Assembly: GCA_024277995.1 (NCBI GenBank)
Contig: JAJRUD010000165.1
Location: 1-35,095 of the forward strand
Source: Chloroflexota bacterium
GTDB lineage: Bacteria > Chloroflexota > Anaerolineae > Anaerolineales > E44-bin32
Direction of reading: 5' to 3'
Length of the DNA stretch: 35,095 nucleotides
The position numbers were made by a program, and so were the translations under genes. Position 1 is the stretch's first letter. Every line of letters begins with the position of its first letter. The notes beneath the pieces are model-generated. The model searched no databases and was not told the DNA's origin. It worked only from the letters and a program-made list of their open reading frames with translations. Shown piece after piece: positions 23,553-31,557 of this stretch.

Positions 23553-25148
23553 ATGCGCGACCTGCTGTCTTCTCTGCTGGACCACGACCTGGGTCACCTG
23601 AGGATCGTGGCCGAACTTTGGGGCCTCGACCTGCCGCCCGGAGGCGTGCGCCAGGCGGCTCCCCCACTGGTCCAGGCCATGCGCGATGAGACGCTGCTGA
23701 GCGAGGTGGTGGAGAGCCTCCCGACCCCGGCCCGCCAAGCTCTCGATGCACTGCTGGCCGCCGGTGGACGCCTGCCCCTGTCCGACCTCTCGCGCCGCTT
23801 CGGCCCGCTGCGCGCCATGGGCCCTGGTCGCCGCGACCGCGAGAAACCCTGGCGTGATCCCGCTTCCCCACTCGAAGCCCTCTGGTATCGCGGCCTCATC
23901 GACCGTGCCTTCGGCCAGGGCCCACACGGCCCCTTGGAATACGCCTACATCCCGCGCGACCTGCTCGCCCTGCTCCCCGCCCCGCAAGAGACGCTCGGGG
24001 GCGCACCCGGCCGGCCCGCCGCCGACCCGCCGCACACGCGCCCTGCCCGCACCCTTGCCGTGGACGACGCCACCACGCTGCTTGCCGCGCTGCGCCGCAA
24101 TCCCGCTCCGGGCCGATCGCTCCCTCCCGACCGCGCCGACGCTTTGCAGCCCTTCTTGCTTCAGCCGGCCTCGCTCACCATGCTGATCACGCTGCTGCTG
24201 GAAGGGGCCCTGCTGCAGTCCGAACCACTCAGGCCCCTCCCGCAGGCGGTGCGCGCCTTCCTGGACGCCCCGCGCCGCGCATCCCTCGAACACCTCATCC
24301 AGCTCTGGGTACGATCCCGGCACTGGAACGACCTGCAAGCCCTGCCACACCTGGAAGCCCCAAACGGCTGGCCCAACGACCCTCTCGCCGGGCGCCAGGC
24401 CGTGCTCGATTTGCTGCGCCCCATTCCCTCGGGCACATGGTGGGACCTGGAAACCTTCCTCCAGGCGGTGCGCGATCGTCAGCCAGCTTTTCAGCGCCCG
24501 GCCGGCGATTTCGATTCCTGGTACCTGCGCGACCGGCGCACGGGCCTCTTCCTGCGCGGCTTCGAGCATTGGGACGCCGTGGAAGGGGAGCTGCTGCGCT
24601 TCTTCATCGCCGGACCGCTGCACTGGCTGGGGCTCTGCGACCTGGGCGCCGTTGATCCTGAGGCGCCGCCCAGCGCCTTCCGCCTGACGCCGCTGGCCCC
24701 GCTGCTGTTCGGTGAGCAGGCACCGCAGGCCGCCCAGGAGGAGCCCGAGACGGCGGGCCGCCTGAGCCCGGACGGGCTGGTGCTGGTGCCGCGCACGGCC
24801 TCGCGCGCCCTGCGATACCAGATCGCCCGCCTGGGCGCGTGGGTGGGTCTGCAAGGCGAGCGCTATGCATACCGCCTCACCCCCGGATCCTTGCAGCGTG
24901 CCTCCCAACAGGGACTCCAGATGGCCCACGTCCGCGCTGTGCTGGAACAGGTCTCCGGAGCGGCGCTGCCGCCTCCGTTGGAGAAAGCCCTGGCCCGCTG
25001 GGCCGAGCACGGTATCGAAGCACGCCTGGAGCGCCTCATGATCCTGCGTGTGCGGCATCCCCAGGTCCTGAAAGACCTGCTATCCCGCCGCGCCACGGCC
25101 CGCTACCTGGGCGAGCAGCTCGGCCCCACGGCAGCCATCGTGCGCTAG
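23553..25148 (+). CDS. Helicase-associated domain protein, ended early by an in-frame TAG
   Basis: 531 residues to the TAG at 25146-25148. The C-terminal third (LVPRTASRALRYQIARLGAW, YAYRLTPGSLQRASQQGLQM, HVRAVLEQVSGAALPPPLEKAL) matches the XPB-like helicase-associated domain found in stand-alone proteins of Actinobacteria and Chloroflexota (Helicase_C_3 type). No ATPase motifs are present. The N-terminal part has winged-helix-like segments (TPARQALDALLAAGGRLPLSDLSRRFG). After TAG the same frame continues for 26 sensible codons to TGA 25227-25229, which overlaps the galK GTG. The gene therefore seems truncated by a nonsense change, unless TAG is read through. It lies 21 bases after the DGK stop with no ribosome-binding site. 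Family call moderate; function unknown. Confidence 0.68.
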   Translation: MRDLLSSLLDHDLGHLRIVAELWGLDLPPGGVRQAAPPLVQAMRDETLLSEVVESLPTPARQALDALLAAGGRLPLSDLSRRFGPLRAMGPGRRDREKPWRDPASPLEALWYRGLIDRAFGQGPHGPLEYAYIPRDLLALLPAPQETLGGAPGRPAADPPHTRPARTLAVDDATTLLAALRRNPAPGRSLPPDRADALQPFLLQPASLTMLITLLLEGALLQSEPLRPLPQAVRAFLDAPRRASLEHLIQLWVRSRHWNDLQALPHLEAPNGWPNDPLAGRQAVLDLLRPIPSGTWWDLETFLQAVRDRQPAFQRPAGDFDSWYLRDRRTGLFLRGFEHWDAVEGELLRFFIAGPLHWLGLCDLGAVDPEAPPSAFRLTPLAPLLFGEQAPQAAQEEPETAGRLSPDGLVLVPRTASRALRYQIARLGAWVGLQGERYAYRLTPGSLQRASQQGLQMAHVRAVLEQVSGAALPPPLEKALARWAEHGIEARLERLMILRVRHPQVLKDLLSRRATARYLGEQLGPTAAIVR

Positions 25149-25229
25149 CGCGATTGGAAGCCGCTGCTCGAGGCCGCAGCCCGCCAGGGGCTCCTGCTCG
25201 ACCCGCCCACCCCGGAGGCCTGGCCGTGA
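25146..25229 (+). other. In-frame TAG plus 26-codon continuation of the helicase-associated gene
   Basis: Behind the TAG the frame reads RDWKPLLEAAARQGLLLDPP and six more residues, then TGA. The composition and the ending are like those of family members, and the TGA overlaps the galK start codon by 4 nt (GTGA), the usual coupling pattern in this window. The stretch thus looks like the true C-terminus of the upstream protein. Confidence 0.6.
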
Positions 25230-26422
25230 AACCGCCCGCAGGACTGATCCCGGCCTTCCAGGAGACCTTCGAGCGCGCGCCGACGGTCCTGGCCCGCGCC
25301 CCGGGGCGGGTCAACCTGCTGGGCGAGCACGTCGATTACAACGAGGGTTGGGTGCTCCCCGCGGCGCTGGATATGGCGGCCTGGATCGCCGCCGCGCCCT
25401 CCCATGACCGTCGGGTGACGGTGCACGCGCTGGATTTGAAAGAGAGCGCGTCTTTTGACCTGGACGATCTGGCATCGCGCCTGACCGTAGAGGGGGAGCC
25501 GCTGCCCGGCTGGGCCCGCTACCCGGCCGGTGTGGCCTGGGCCCTGGGGCAGCGCGGCCTGCGCCCGGCCGGGCTGCTCGCCGTCCTGACCTCCAGTGTA
25601 CCCATCGGCGCCGGCCTGTCCTCCTCCGCTGCCGTCGAGGCGGCTTTCGCCGTGGTCTGGGACCATCTGGGCGGCTGGGCCCTGCCGAGAATGGGGTTGG
25701 CGCAACTCTGCCGCCGCGCAGAGACAGCATACGTGGGCGTGCACTGCGGCCTGATGGATCAGTTCGCCAGCCTGCACGGCCTGGCCGACCACGCCCTGCT
25801 CTTCGACTGCCGCACGTTGAACTGGGAAGCCGTACCGCTTCCGGCCCAGGCCGTCCTGGTCATCGCCGACAGCGGCGTGCGCCGCGCCCTACAGGATTCG
25901 GCCTACAACGAGCGCCGTGCCGCTTGCGAGCGCGCCGTCGCGCTGCTGCGCCCACTCGTGCCCGGCCTGCGCGCCCTGCGCGACCTCTCCCCCGCGGCGC
26001 TGCGCGAGCATGCGGATGTGCTCCCCCCCACTGTCCTCAAGCGGGCCGAACACGTCGTGCAGGAATGTGCGCGCGTGCTGCAGGCCGCCGATCGACTGCG
26101 CGCCGGCGACCTGCCGGGTTTCGGGCAACTCATGCTGCAGGGCCACGCCAGTCTGCGGGACCTGTACGAAGTGAGCACGCCCGAGCTGGATGCCCTGGTG
26201 GAGATCGCGACCGGTCTGCCCGGCTGCTACGGAGCGCGTCTCACCGGCGCCGGGTTCGGAGGCTGCACCGTAAACCTGGTGGCCAGGGCGCAAGCGCCCC
26301 TCTTTTCACGCCAGCTCGCTGAGCGCTATCACGAACATGTGGGACGAAACGCGACCGTGTGGATATGCCGCGCCGCACAAGGCGCGCGCGCCTGGAACAC
26401 GCCCCAAACCCCTCCCGAATAA
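25226..26422 (+). CDS. galK: Galactokinase
   Basis: ATP-dependent phosphorylation of galactose at C1, first step of the Leloir pathway. The 398 residues carry the galactokinase signature GRVNLLGEHVDYNEG (27-41), the GHMP ATP loop VPIGAGLSSSAAVEAA (125-140), the catalytic Asp in CGLMDQF (D178), the segment LLFDCRTL (191-198) and the C-terminal LTGAGFGGCTVNLV. Start GTG 25226 has GGAGG 7 bases upstream and overlaps the TGA of the upstream frame; longer open sequence to 24839 is only a shadow of the preceding gene. galT and galE are not adjacent, so it may serve a salvage route rather than a full gal operon. Confidence 0.94.
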   Translation: MKPPAGLIPAFQETFERAPTVLARAPGRVNLLGEHVDYNEGWVLPAALDMAAWIAAAPSHDRRVTVHALDLKESASFDLDDLASRLTVEGEPLPGWARYPAGVAWALGQRGLRPAGLLAVLTSSVPIGAGLSSSAAVEAAFAVVWDHLGGWALPRMGLAQLCRRAETAYVGVHCGLMDQFASLHGLADHALLFDCRTLNWEAVPLPAQAVLVIADSGVRRALQDSAYNERRAACERAVALLRPLVPGLRALRDLSPAALREHADVLPPTVLKRAEHVVQECARVLQAADRLRAGDLPGFGQLMLQGHASLRDLYEVSTPELDALVEIATGLPGCYGARLTGAGFGGCTVNLVARAQAPLFSRQLAERYHEHVGRNATVWICRAAQGARAWNTPQTPPE

Positions 26423-26435
26423 CCTGAGACCCTAT

Positions 26436-26526
26436 CTTGTGTCTTGTGTCTTGTGTCTTGTGTCTTGTGCCTTGTGCCTTGCGTCTTGTGTCTTGTGCCT
26501 TGTGCCTTGTGCCTTGCGTCCTGCGT
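26436..26526. repeat. Heptanucleotide tandem repeat (13 units)
   Basis: Thirteen head-to-tail 7-bp units of the form CTTGTGT, CTTGTGC, CTTGCGT or CCTGCGT run without gaps. They lie between the convergent galK and response-regulator genes. Variation is confined to three positions, so it arose by slippage followed by point changes. It has no spacers and is not a CRISPR. Confidence 0.9.
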
Positions 26527-26539
26527 CTTCTATCCCCCT

Positions 26540-26911
26540 CTACCCTCCCCCCAGCGCCTTCTGCAGCGCCGCTTCCAGCTCATCTAATGTGACCGGTTTG
26601 AAAACAAAGGCGTTGGCGCCGATGGCCAGCGCCTCGTCCACTTGTGAGTCGGCGGTTTCCGAGGAGAGCATGACCACCGGCAGGCCTTTCAGTTCGTCCC
26701 GCATGCGCAGGAATTCCAGCATGTCGATGCCGCTGACCTCGGGCATGTTGATGTCCAGGACCATGACGTCGGGGCGTTTCCCCGTCAGCAGCTTGCGCGC
26801 CGCGCTGCGAGCGTCGCGATAGACTTCGACATTGAAGTCGAGCAGTTGCAGCATCAACTTCACCGCGTGGCTCATTTCATCGTCGTCGTCGACAATCCAC
26901 ACCGAGCGCAT
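26540..26911 (-). CDS. Receiver-only response regulator (CheY-like)
   Basis: 123 residues, a single receiver domain without an output domain. The acidic pocket is DDDDE (8-12), the phospho-accepting Asp is D53 in VLDINMP, the switch Ser is in MLSSET (83-84) and the conserved Lys is K105 in FVFKPV. Start ATG 26911 is chosen because GAGGAGG lies just upstream; an open frame reaching to 27337 is antisense noise from uvrC. No histidine kinase is in the window, so its partner is unknown. It ends next to the heptad repeat. Confidence 0.9.
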   Translation of the reverse strand: MRSVWIVDDDDEMSHAVKLMLQLLDFNVEVYRDARSAARKLLTGKRPDVMVLDINMPEVSGIDMLEFLRMRDELKGLPVVMLSSETADSQVDEALAIGANAFVFKPVTLDELEAALQKALGGG

Positions 26912-26981
26912 GCGCCCCTCCTCGGATTTCAGCCCAGCGGGCTCCGCAATTCGATCCCGCCGCCCCCACAGTCGGCGGACC

Positions 26982-28841
26982 TCACAACTCCGCTCTGATC
27001 CTCTCGGCCAGCTCGCGGCTGATGCCAGAGACGGCCGCCAACCTCTCAACTCCGGCCTTGCGTATCGATTCCAGGTCACCGAAGGCATCCAGCAGCGCCT
27101 TGCGCCTCCGTGGTCCGATGCCCGGGATCTCCTCCAGACGCGAAGCCAGACTCTTGCGCCGGTGCCGGATGCGATGGTGCTGCAAGGCGAAACGATGCGC
27201 CTCATCGCGCACCCGCTGCAGCAAATACAGGCCCTGAGAGCGCCGAGGGAGTATGATAGGATCTCGCTTTCCGGGCAAGAAGATCTCCTCGTGCTCCTTG
27301 GCAAGTCCGGCCGCCGGGACCTTTTCTGCCAGCCCATGGGCCTGCAACACGCGGACTGCGCGCGCCAACTGGCCCTTGCCGCCGTCGACGATCAGCAGAT
27401 CAGGCAGGATCCCGAAGGCGAGGTCGAGCTTGCCGCCGGGCCTGTCGGCCTCTTCCACGGCCAGCTCCCAGCGGCGGAAGCGCCTGCGCAGCACTTCCTC
27501 CATGCTGGCGAAATCGTCCTGGCCCTGCACGGTCTTGATGGTGAACCGCCGGTACAGGCGCTTGTTGGGGGCGCCGCGTTCGAAGACTACCATGGAGGCG
27601 GCGGCGCTGGTACCCTGCAAGGTCGAGACGTCATAGCACTCGATGCGGATGGGCGGGCGGGTCAGGCCCAGGGCCTGCTGCAGCTCAGCCAGCGCCTGCA
27701 CATGCTTGCTTCGATCCGCCTCCCAGCGGGCACGCAGCATCGACAGGGTCTCGGCGGCGTTCTCGGCCGCCATGCGAACCAGCTCGCGCTTCATCCCCCG
27801 CCGCGGCACGACCAGGTGCACCCGATCGCCTCCCCGTCGTTCAGCCAGCCAGGCCTCGATGATGCGGCTCTCCTCGATCTCCGTTGGCAGCAGGACCCGC
27901 GGGGGCACGTACGCCGCCTGTTGGTAGAACTGCATCAGGAAGGCTTCCACCAGTTCACGGTCATCCGCCGTGCGCGCCCCTTCCAGGATGAAGTATTCCC
28001 GGCCGACCAGCTTGCCGCCGCGCACGAAGAAGACCTGCACACAGGCCTCCCCCCTGTCACGGGCGAAGGCGACGATATCTGAATCGATCTTCTCGCGCGA
28101 GACCACCTTCTGGCCCTCAACCACCTTCTCGATGGCGCGCAATTGATCGCGGATGGCCGCCGCCCTCTCGTATTCCATCGCCCCGGCGGCGCGCTGCATC
28201 TCCTCCTGCATGCGCCTCACAACCGGCTCTGTCTTCCCCTCCAGGAAACGACACAGGTCGGCGATCATGGCCCGGTACTGATCCTGTCCCACTGCGCCGA
28301 CGCAGGGCGCCAGACAGAGCTTGATGTCCCGGTACAGGCAGGCACGCTCGTCCTCCCCGGTGATCACACGATCGCAAGTCAGGTAGGGGAAGATGCGGCG
28401 CAGCACGTCCAACGTCTGATGTACGGCCCACATGCTGGTATAGGGACCGTAGTAGCGCGCGCCGTCATCGACCATGCGCCGTGTAACCGTCACTTTCGGG
28501 AAGGCGTCGGCCCAATGCACCTTGATGTACGGGTAGCGCTTGTCGTCCTTCAGCCTGACGTTGTACTTCGGCCGATGGCGCTTGATGAGGTTCATCTCGA
28601 GGATCAGCGCCTCGAGCTCAGACCCCACTACGATCCATTCGATGTCGGCGATGCGGGAGACCAACTCCGCCGTCTTGCGCTGCAGATGCGCGGAGCTGTG
28701 GAAGTAGGAGCGCACCCGGCTGCGCAGGTTGACAGCCTTGCCCACGTAAATCACCCGGCCGGCTTCGTCTTTCATCAAGTAGCAGCCAGGCTTGGCGGGC
28801 AACCCTTCGAGCAGGAGGCGCAAACGTTCAGGCGCGGCCAT
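26982..28841 (-). CDS. uvrC: Excinuclease ABC subunit C
   Basis: Dual-incision endonuclease of nucleotide excision repair, 619 residues. GIY-YIG domain (about 14-95: GCYLMKDEAGRVIYVGKA); four cysteines C156, C168, C176 and C180 with the 12-8-4 spacing of the [4Fe-4S] site described for E. coli UvrC; UVR motif (about 200-240: EEMQRAAGAMEYERAAAIRDQL); UvrC RNase-H-like endonuclease domain (about 375-540: IECYDVSTLQGTSAAASMVVFE, LLIVDGGKGQL); and C-terminal double helix-hairpin-helix (LEEIPGIGPRRRKALLDAFG, LAAVSGISRELAERI). Complete. The promoter leaves almost no 5' leader. Confidence 0.96.
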   Translation of the reverse strand: MAAPERLRLLLEGLPAKPGCYLMKDEAGRVIYVGKAVNLRSRVRSYFHSSAHLQRKTAELVSRIADIEWIVVGSELEALILEMNLIKRHRPKYNVRLKDDKRYPYIKVHWADAFPKVTVTRRMVDDGARYYGPYTSMWAVHQTLDVLRRIFPYLTCDRVITGEDERACLYRDIKLCLAPCVGAVGQDQYRAMIADLCRFLEGKTEPVVRRMQEEMQRAAGAMEYERAAAIRDQLRAIEKVVEGQKVVSREKIDSDIVAFARDRGEACVQVFFVRGGKLVGREYFILEGARTADDRELVEAFLMQFYQQAAYVPPRVLLPTEIEESRIIEAWLAERRGGDRVHLVVPRRGMKRELVRMAAENAAETLSMLRARWEADRSKHVQALAELQQALGLTRPPIRIECYDVSTLQGTSAAASMVVFERGAPNKRLYRRFTIKTVQGQDDFASMEEVLRRRFRRWELAVEEADRPGGKLDLAFGILPDLLIVDGGKGQLARAVRVLQAHGLAEKVPAAGLAKEHEEIFLPGKRDPIILPRRSQGLYLLQRVRDEAHRFALQHHRIRHRRKSLASRLEEIPGIGPRRRKALLDAFGDLESIRKAGVERLAAVSGISRELAERIRAEL

Positions 28842-28850
28842 TGCGGCCCG

Positions 28851-28859
28851 ATTCTAACA
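28851..28859 (-). promoter_or_regulatory. Extended -10 promoter of uvrC
   Basis: Minus strand TGTTAGAAT (TGn + TAGAAT) ends ten bases before the uvrC ATG, placing the start near 28845 and leaving a leader of only about four bases. No ribosome-binding site exists, consistent with a leaderless mRNA. Confidence 0.5.
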
Positions 28860-28893
28860 CAGCGCCTTTGCCACCGCTGCCTCCGCTTGCTGG

Positions 28894-28902
28894 TGCTATA
28901 AT
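28894..28902 (+). promoter_or_regulatory. Extended -10 promoter of the solute-binding lipoprotein gene
   Basis: TGCTATAAT (TGn + perfect TATAAT) ends six bases before the ATG at 28909. The transcription start would coincide with or closely precede the ATG, i.e. a leaderless mRNA. It is back to back with the uvrC promoter, about 40 bases away. Confidence 0.55.
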
Positions 28903-28908
28903 CGCGCC

Positions 28909-30177
28909 ATGCGTCGCACCTTAATCCTGATCCCCCTCCTCGTTCTGCTGTTGGCCGCCTGCGCTGGAACCGAAACGGCGCCGGATGCCACCGCAGGTCC
29001 GGAGAACGTGGCCACCGTCACGGCCACCCCTCCTCCTCCCCCCGCCTCAGCGCATGACATCACTTTGTGGCTGGCGCCCCGCTTCGCACCCGATCCCGAC
29101 ACTGCTGCCGGCGCGTTGCTCGCCGAGCGCCTGCAGGCCTTCGAGGCCGGTCATCCAGCCCTGGTGATCCGCGTCCGCATCAAGGACGAAGAAGGAAACG
29201 CCGGCCTGGTCCAGACTCTCACGGCCGCCTCCGAGGCCGCTCCCGGTGCGCTGCCCGACCTGCTTTCGCTGAATCCCGGCGGATTGAACACCACCTCGCT
29301 CAAGGGCTTGATCGTGCCGCTTGAGGATCTCCTGCCCCAGCCCACCTCGCCCGCCTGGTACGAGCACAGTCTGGGCGCGGCTCTGGTTGACGGCGTCTTC
29401 TACGGCTTCCCCTTCGCGAGCAATGCGGAAGCTTTGGCTTATCGGCTTGACCTGTACGAAACGCCTCCCACGTCCTGGGCGGATGTGATCGACGGTCCCG
29501 CCCCCTTCCTCTTCCCGGCCGGTGATCCAGCGGCACGTTTCACCATCGCCCAGTACCTGGCCCTGGGCGGATCCCTGCGCGATGAGACGGGCCGCCCTGC
29601 GCTCGACCCCGCCATCCTCTCCGAGGTGCTGGCCTTCTACGCCTCCGCCCGCAATTCAGGCGTGTTGCCCCTCTCGGCACGCCAGTACACCTCCGCCCAG
29701 GAGACCTGGCGCGCGCTGCACGACGGACGCGCCGCCAGCGCAATCGCGCCTTTCGATCAGTTGCTCATCCAGCGAGACCCCGAAAACACCTCCGGTATCC
29801 CCCTGCCCACACGCGACGGCAAGGGGATCGCCTTCAGCCAGACCTGGTCATGGGCCGTCGTCACGCAGGATCCCACCCGGCAGGCCTTGGCAGCGGATCT
29901 CATCCTGTGGCTCAACAGCCCTGAATTCCTGGGGCCATGGACCGAAGCCCTGGGCCTGCTGCCGCCCACCAGCGACGCGCTGGCTGCGTGGAGCGAGGCG
30001 AAGGCCGCCGGCATCACCAGCGGCATGGTCACCGTCACTCAGGCCGGCCCTGGAACTGAAACTCTCAACATCTTCGGCCCTGCCATCTCCGCCGCCGTCG
30101 AGGCGGTTCTGAGCGGCGGCATGGCCCCCGAACAAGCTGCGCTGCAGGCTGCCCAATCCCTGCAGTCGGCACCCTGA
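28909..30177 (+). CDS. Extracellular solute-binding lipoprotein (family 1-like)
   Basis: 422 residues with a lipoprotein signal, lipobox LLAAC (Cys18), a Thr/Pro spacer and a periplasmic-binding fold. Typical segments are ITLWLAPRF, LADRLQAF-like LLAERLQAFEAGHPALVIRV, LPDLLSLN, LVDGVFYGFPFASNAEALAYRLDLYETPPTSW, and a C-terminal part with WAVVTQDPTRQALAADLILWL. These match ABC sugar-binding proteins. No permease or ATPase gene is next to it, so it is an orphan, possibly sharing a transporter elsewhere or acting as a sensor. It precedes the glycerate kinase gene by 13 bases. Confidence 0.85.
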   Translation: MRRTLILIPLLVLLLAACAGTETAPDATAGPENVATVTATPPPPPASAHDITLWLAPRFAPDPDTAAGALLAERLQAFEAGHPALVIRVRIKDEEGNAGLVQTLTAASEAAPGALPDLLSLNPGGLNTTSLKGLIVPLEDLLPQPTSPAWYEHSLGAALVDGVFYGFPFASNAEALAYRLDLYETPPTSWADVIDGPAPFLFPAGDPAARFTIAQYLALGGSLRDETGRPALDPAILSEVLAFYASARNSGVLPLSARQYTSAQETWRALHDGRAASAIAPFDQLLIQRDPENTSGIPLPTRDGKGIAFSQTWSWAVVTQDPTRQALAADLILWLNSPEFLGPWTEALGLLPPTSDALAAWSEAKAAGITSGMVTVTQAGPGTETLNIFGPAISAAVEAVLSGGMAPEQAALQAAQSLQSAP

Positions 30178-30190
30178 ACCGGTTTCGGAC

Positions 30191-31486
30191 ATGCCCGACC
30201 TTCGTTTCTCGGACCATCAGCGGCACATAGCAGCCATCCGCCAGGCCGCGCTGCGCGCGGCCGACGCGGCGCGCGCCGTGGAGTCCAACCTGCGTCTCAC
30301 CGGCGATGGGCTCTTCGTCGGCTCACGTCGCTTTGCCCTCGCGCCGCAGGGACGGCTCTATCTGGTGGCGCTCGGCAAGGCTTCGCCCGCCATGTCCCGC
30401 GCCGCGGCGCAGGTGCTGGGCGAGCGCCTGTACGCGGGCGTCGCCGCCGTGCCGCAGCAGGGGGCCGGCGAGCCCCCGGCGCACGTGCGTTTCATCCCCG
30501 CCGGTCACCCTTTGCCCGACGAGGGCAGTCTGGCTGCCGGGCGCGCCGTCGCCGATTTGCTGTCCCAGACCCGGCCTGAAGACCTGCTCCTGGCCCTGGT
30601 CTCCGGCGGTGGCTCTGCCATGCTCGAACTTCCCCCACCGGGGGTGAGCCTGGAGGACCTGCGCCGGTTGAACAGCCTGCTGCTCCGCTCGGGCGCGCCG
30701 ATTCAGGAGATCAACACCGTGCGCCGTGCCCTCTCCCGCATCAAGGCCGGCGGACTGGCCCACCTGGCCGCGCCCGCTCGCAGCGCGGCCCTGATCCTCT
30801 CCGACGTGGTCGGGAACCGCATCAGCGCCGTGGCCTCCGGGCCGACTGTGCTGCGCGCCGTGCCGCCTGGGGCGGCGCGACTGGTCCTGGAGCGTTATGA
30901 CCTGTGGGACCAGGCCCCTCGCCCCGTGCGCGCTTTCTTGAGCGGACACACCCGACCCATCACGCGCGCCCCGCGTCCGTACAATCTGATCGTCGGCAGC
31001 AACCGGCAGGTGGCGGAGGCCGCCGCGCAATGCGCCGCCCAACTGGGCTTCCCGACGCGCGTGCTCAGCTATCGCATGCAGGGCGAGGCTCATGAACAAG
31101 GGCTGCGGATCGCCCGCTCCCTGCGGCGGACGGCGCGCCCCGCTTGCCTGCTCATGGGTGGTGAGACCACCGTCACCGTCCGCGGTGACGGTCGCGGCGG
31201 CCGCAATCAAGAACTGGCCCTGGCCGCCGCGCTGGCCCTGGAAGGGGTGCGCGACGTGGCCGTGATGTCCCTCGCCACCGATGGCATCGACGGACCCACC
31301 GACGCCGCCGGCGCCCTGGTGACCGGGGAGTCTGCCGCCCGCGCTCGCGCCCGCGGGCTGGACCCACACGCCGCCCTGCAGGCCAACGACAGCTACACGC
31401 TGCTCGACGCCCTGGACCTGCTCATCCGCACCGGTCCGACGGGCACCAACCTCAACGACCTGGTCGTGGGGTTGGCCTATCCCTGA
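30191..31486 (+). CDS. Glycerate 2-kinase (MOFRL / GckA-TtuD family)
   Basis: 431 residues. It phosphorylates D-glycerate, in this family usually to 2-phosphoglycerate. Visible motifs: LVALGKASPAM (58-68), GHPLPDEGS (105-113), LALVSGGGSAMLELPPPG (134-151), INTVRRALSRIKAGGLA and LSDVVGN in the N-terminal domain, and the C-terminal MOFRL domain with GGETTVTVRGDGRGGRNQE and SLATDGIDGPTDAAGA. It is probably transcribed with the solute-binding gene, so the bound solute might be a sugar acid; this is inference. Confidence 0.92.
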   Translation: MPDLRFSDHQRHIAAIRQAALRAADAARAVESNLRLTGDGLFVGSRRFALAPQGRLYLVALGKASPAMSRAAAQVLGERLYAGVAAVPQQGAGEPPAHVRFIPAGHPLPDEGSLAAGRAVADLLSQTRPEDLLLALVSGGGSAMLELPPPGVSLEDLRRLNSLLLRSGAPIQEINTVRRALSRIKAGGLAHLAAPARSAALILSDVVGNRISAVASGPTVLRAVPPGAARLVLERYDLWDQAPRPVRAFLSGHTRPITRAPRPYNLIVGSNRQVAEAAAQCAAQLGFPTRVLSYRMQGEAHEQGLRIARSLRRTARPACLLMGGETTVTVRGDGRGGRNQELALAAALALEGVRDVAVMSLATDGIDGPTDAAGALVTGESAARARARGLDPHAALQANDSYTLLDALDLLIRTGPTGTNLNDLVVGLAYP

Positions 31487-31495
31487 CCCATGCCG

Positions 31496-31524
31496 TTGAC
31501 CACCGCTCGCGGCCCGGTTACAAT
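31496..31524 (+). promoter_or_regulatory. Sigma-70 promoter of the phosphohexomutase gene
   Basis: TTGACC (31496-31501) and TACAAT (31519-31524) are exactly 17 bases apart. The start near 31531 leaves a 27-nt leader containing AAGGAG before the ATG. Confidence 0.7.
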
Positions 31525-31557
31525 GCCGCCGCCCGCGCTACTTTCCCAAGGAGCATT

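Noticed and set aside
23316-25058. 580-codon minus-strand frame over the DGK and helicase-associated genes
   Set aside because: Antisense shadow; Gln/Gly/Arg-rich without domain features, and it covers two coding genes on the other strand.
26436-26526. CRISPR array
   Set aside because: The units are 7 bp, continuous and without spacers; no cas genes are near.
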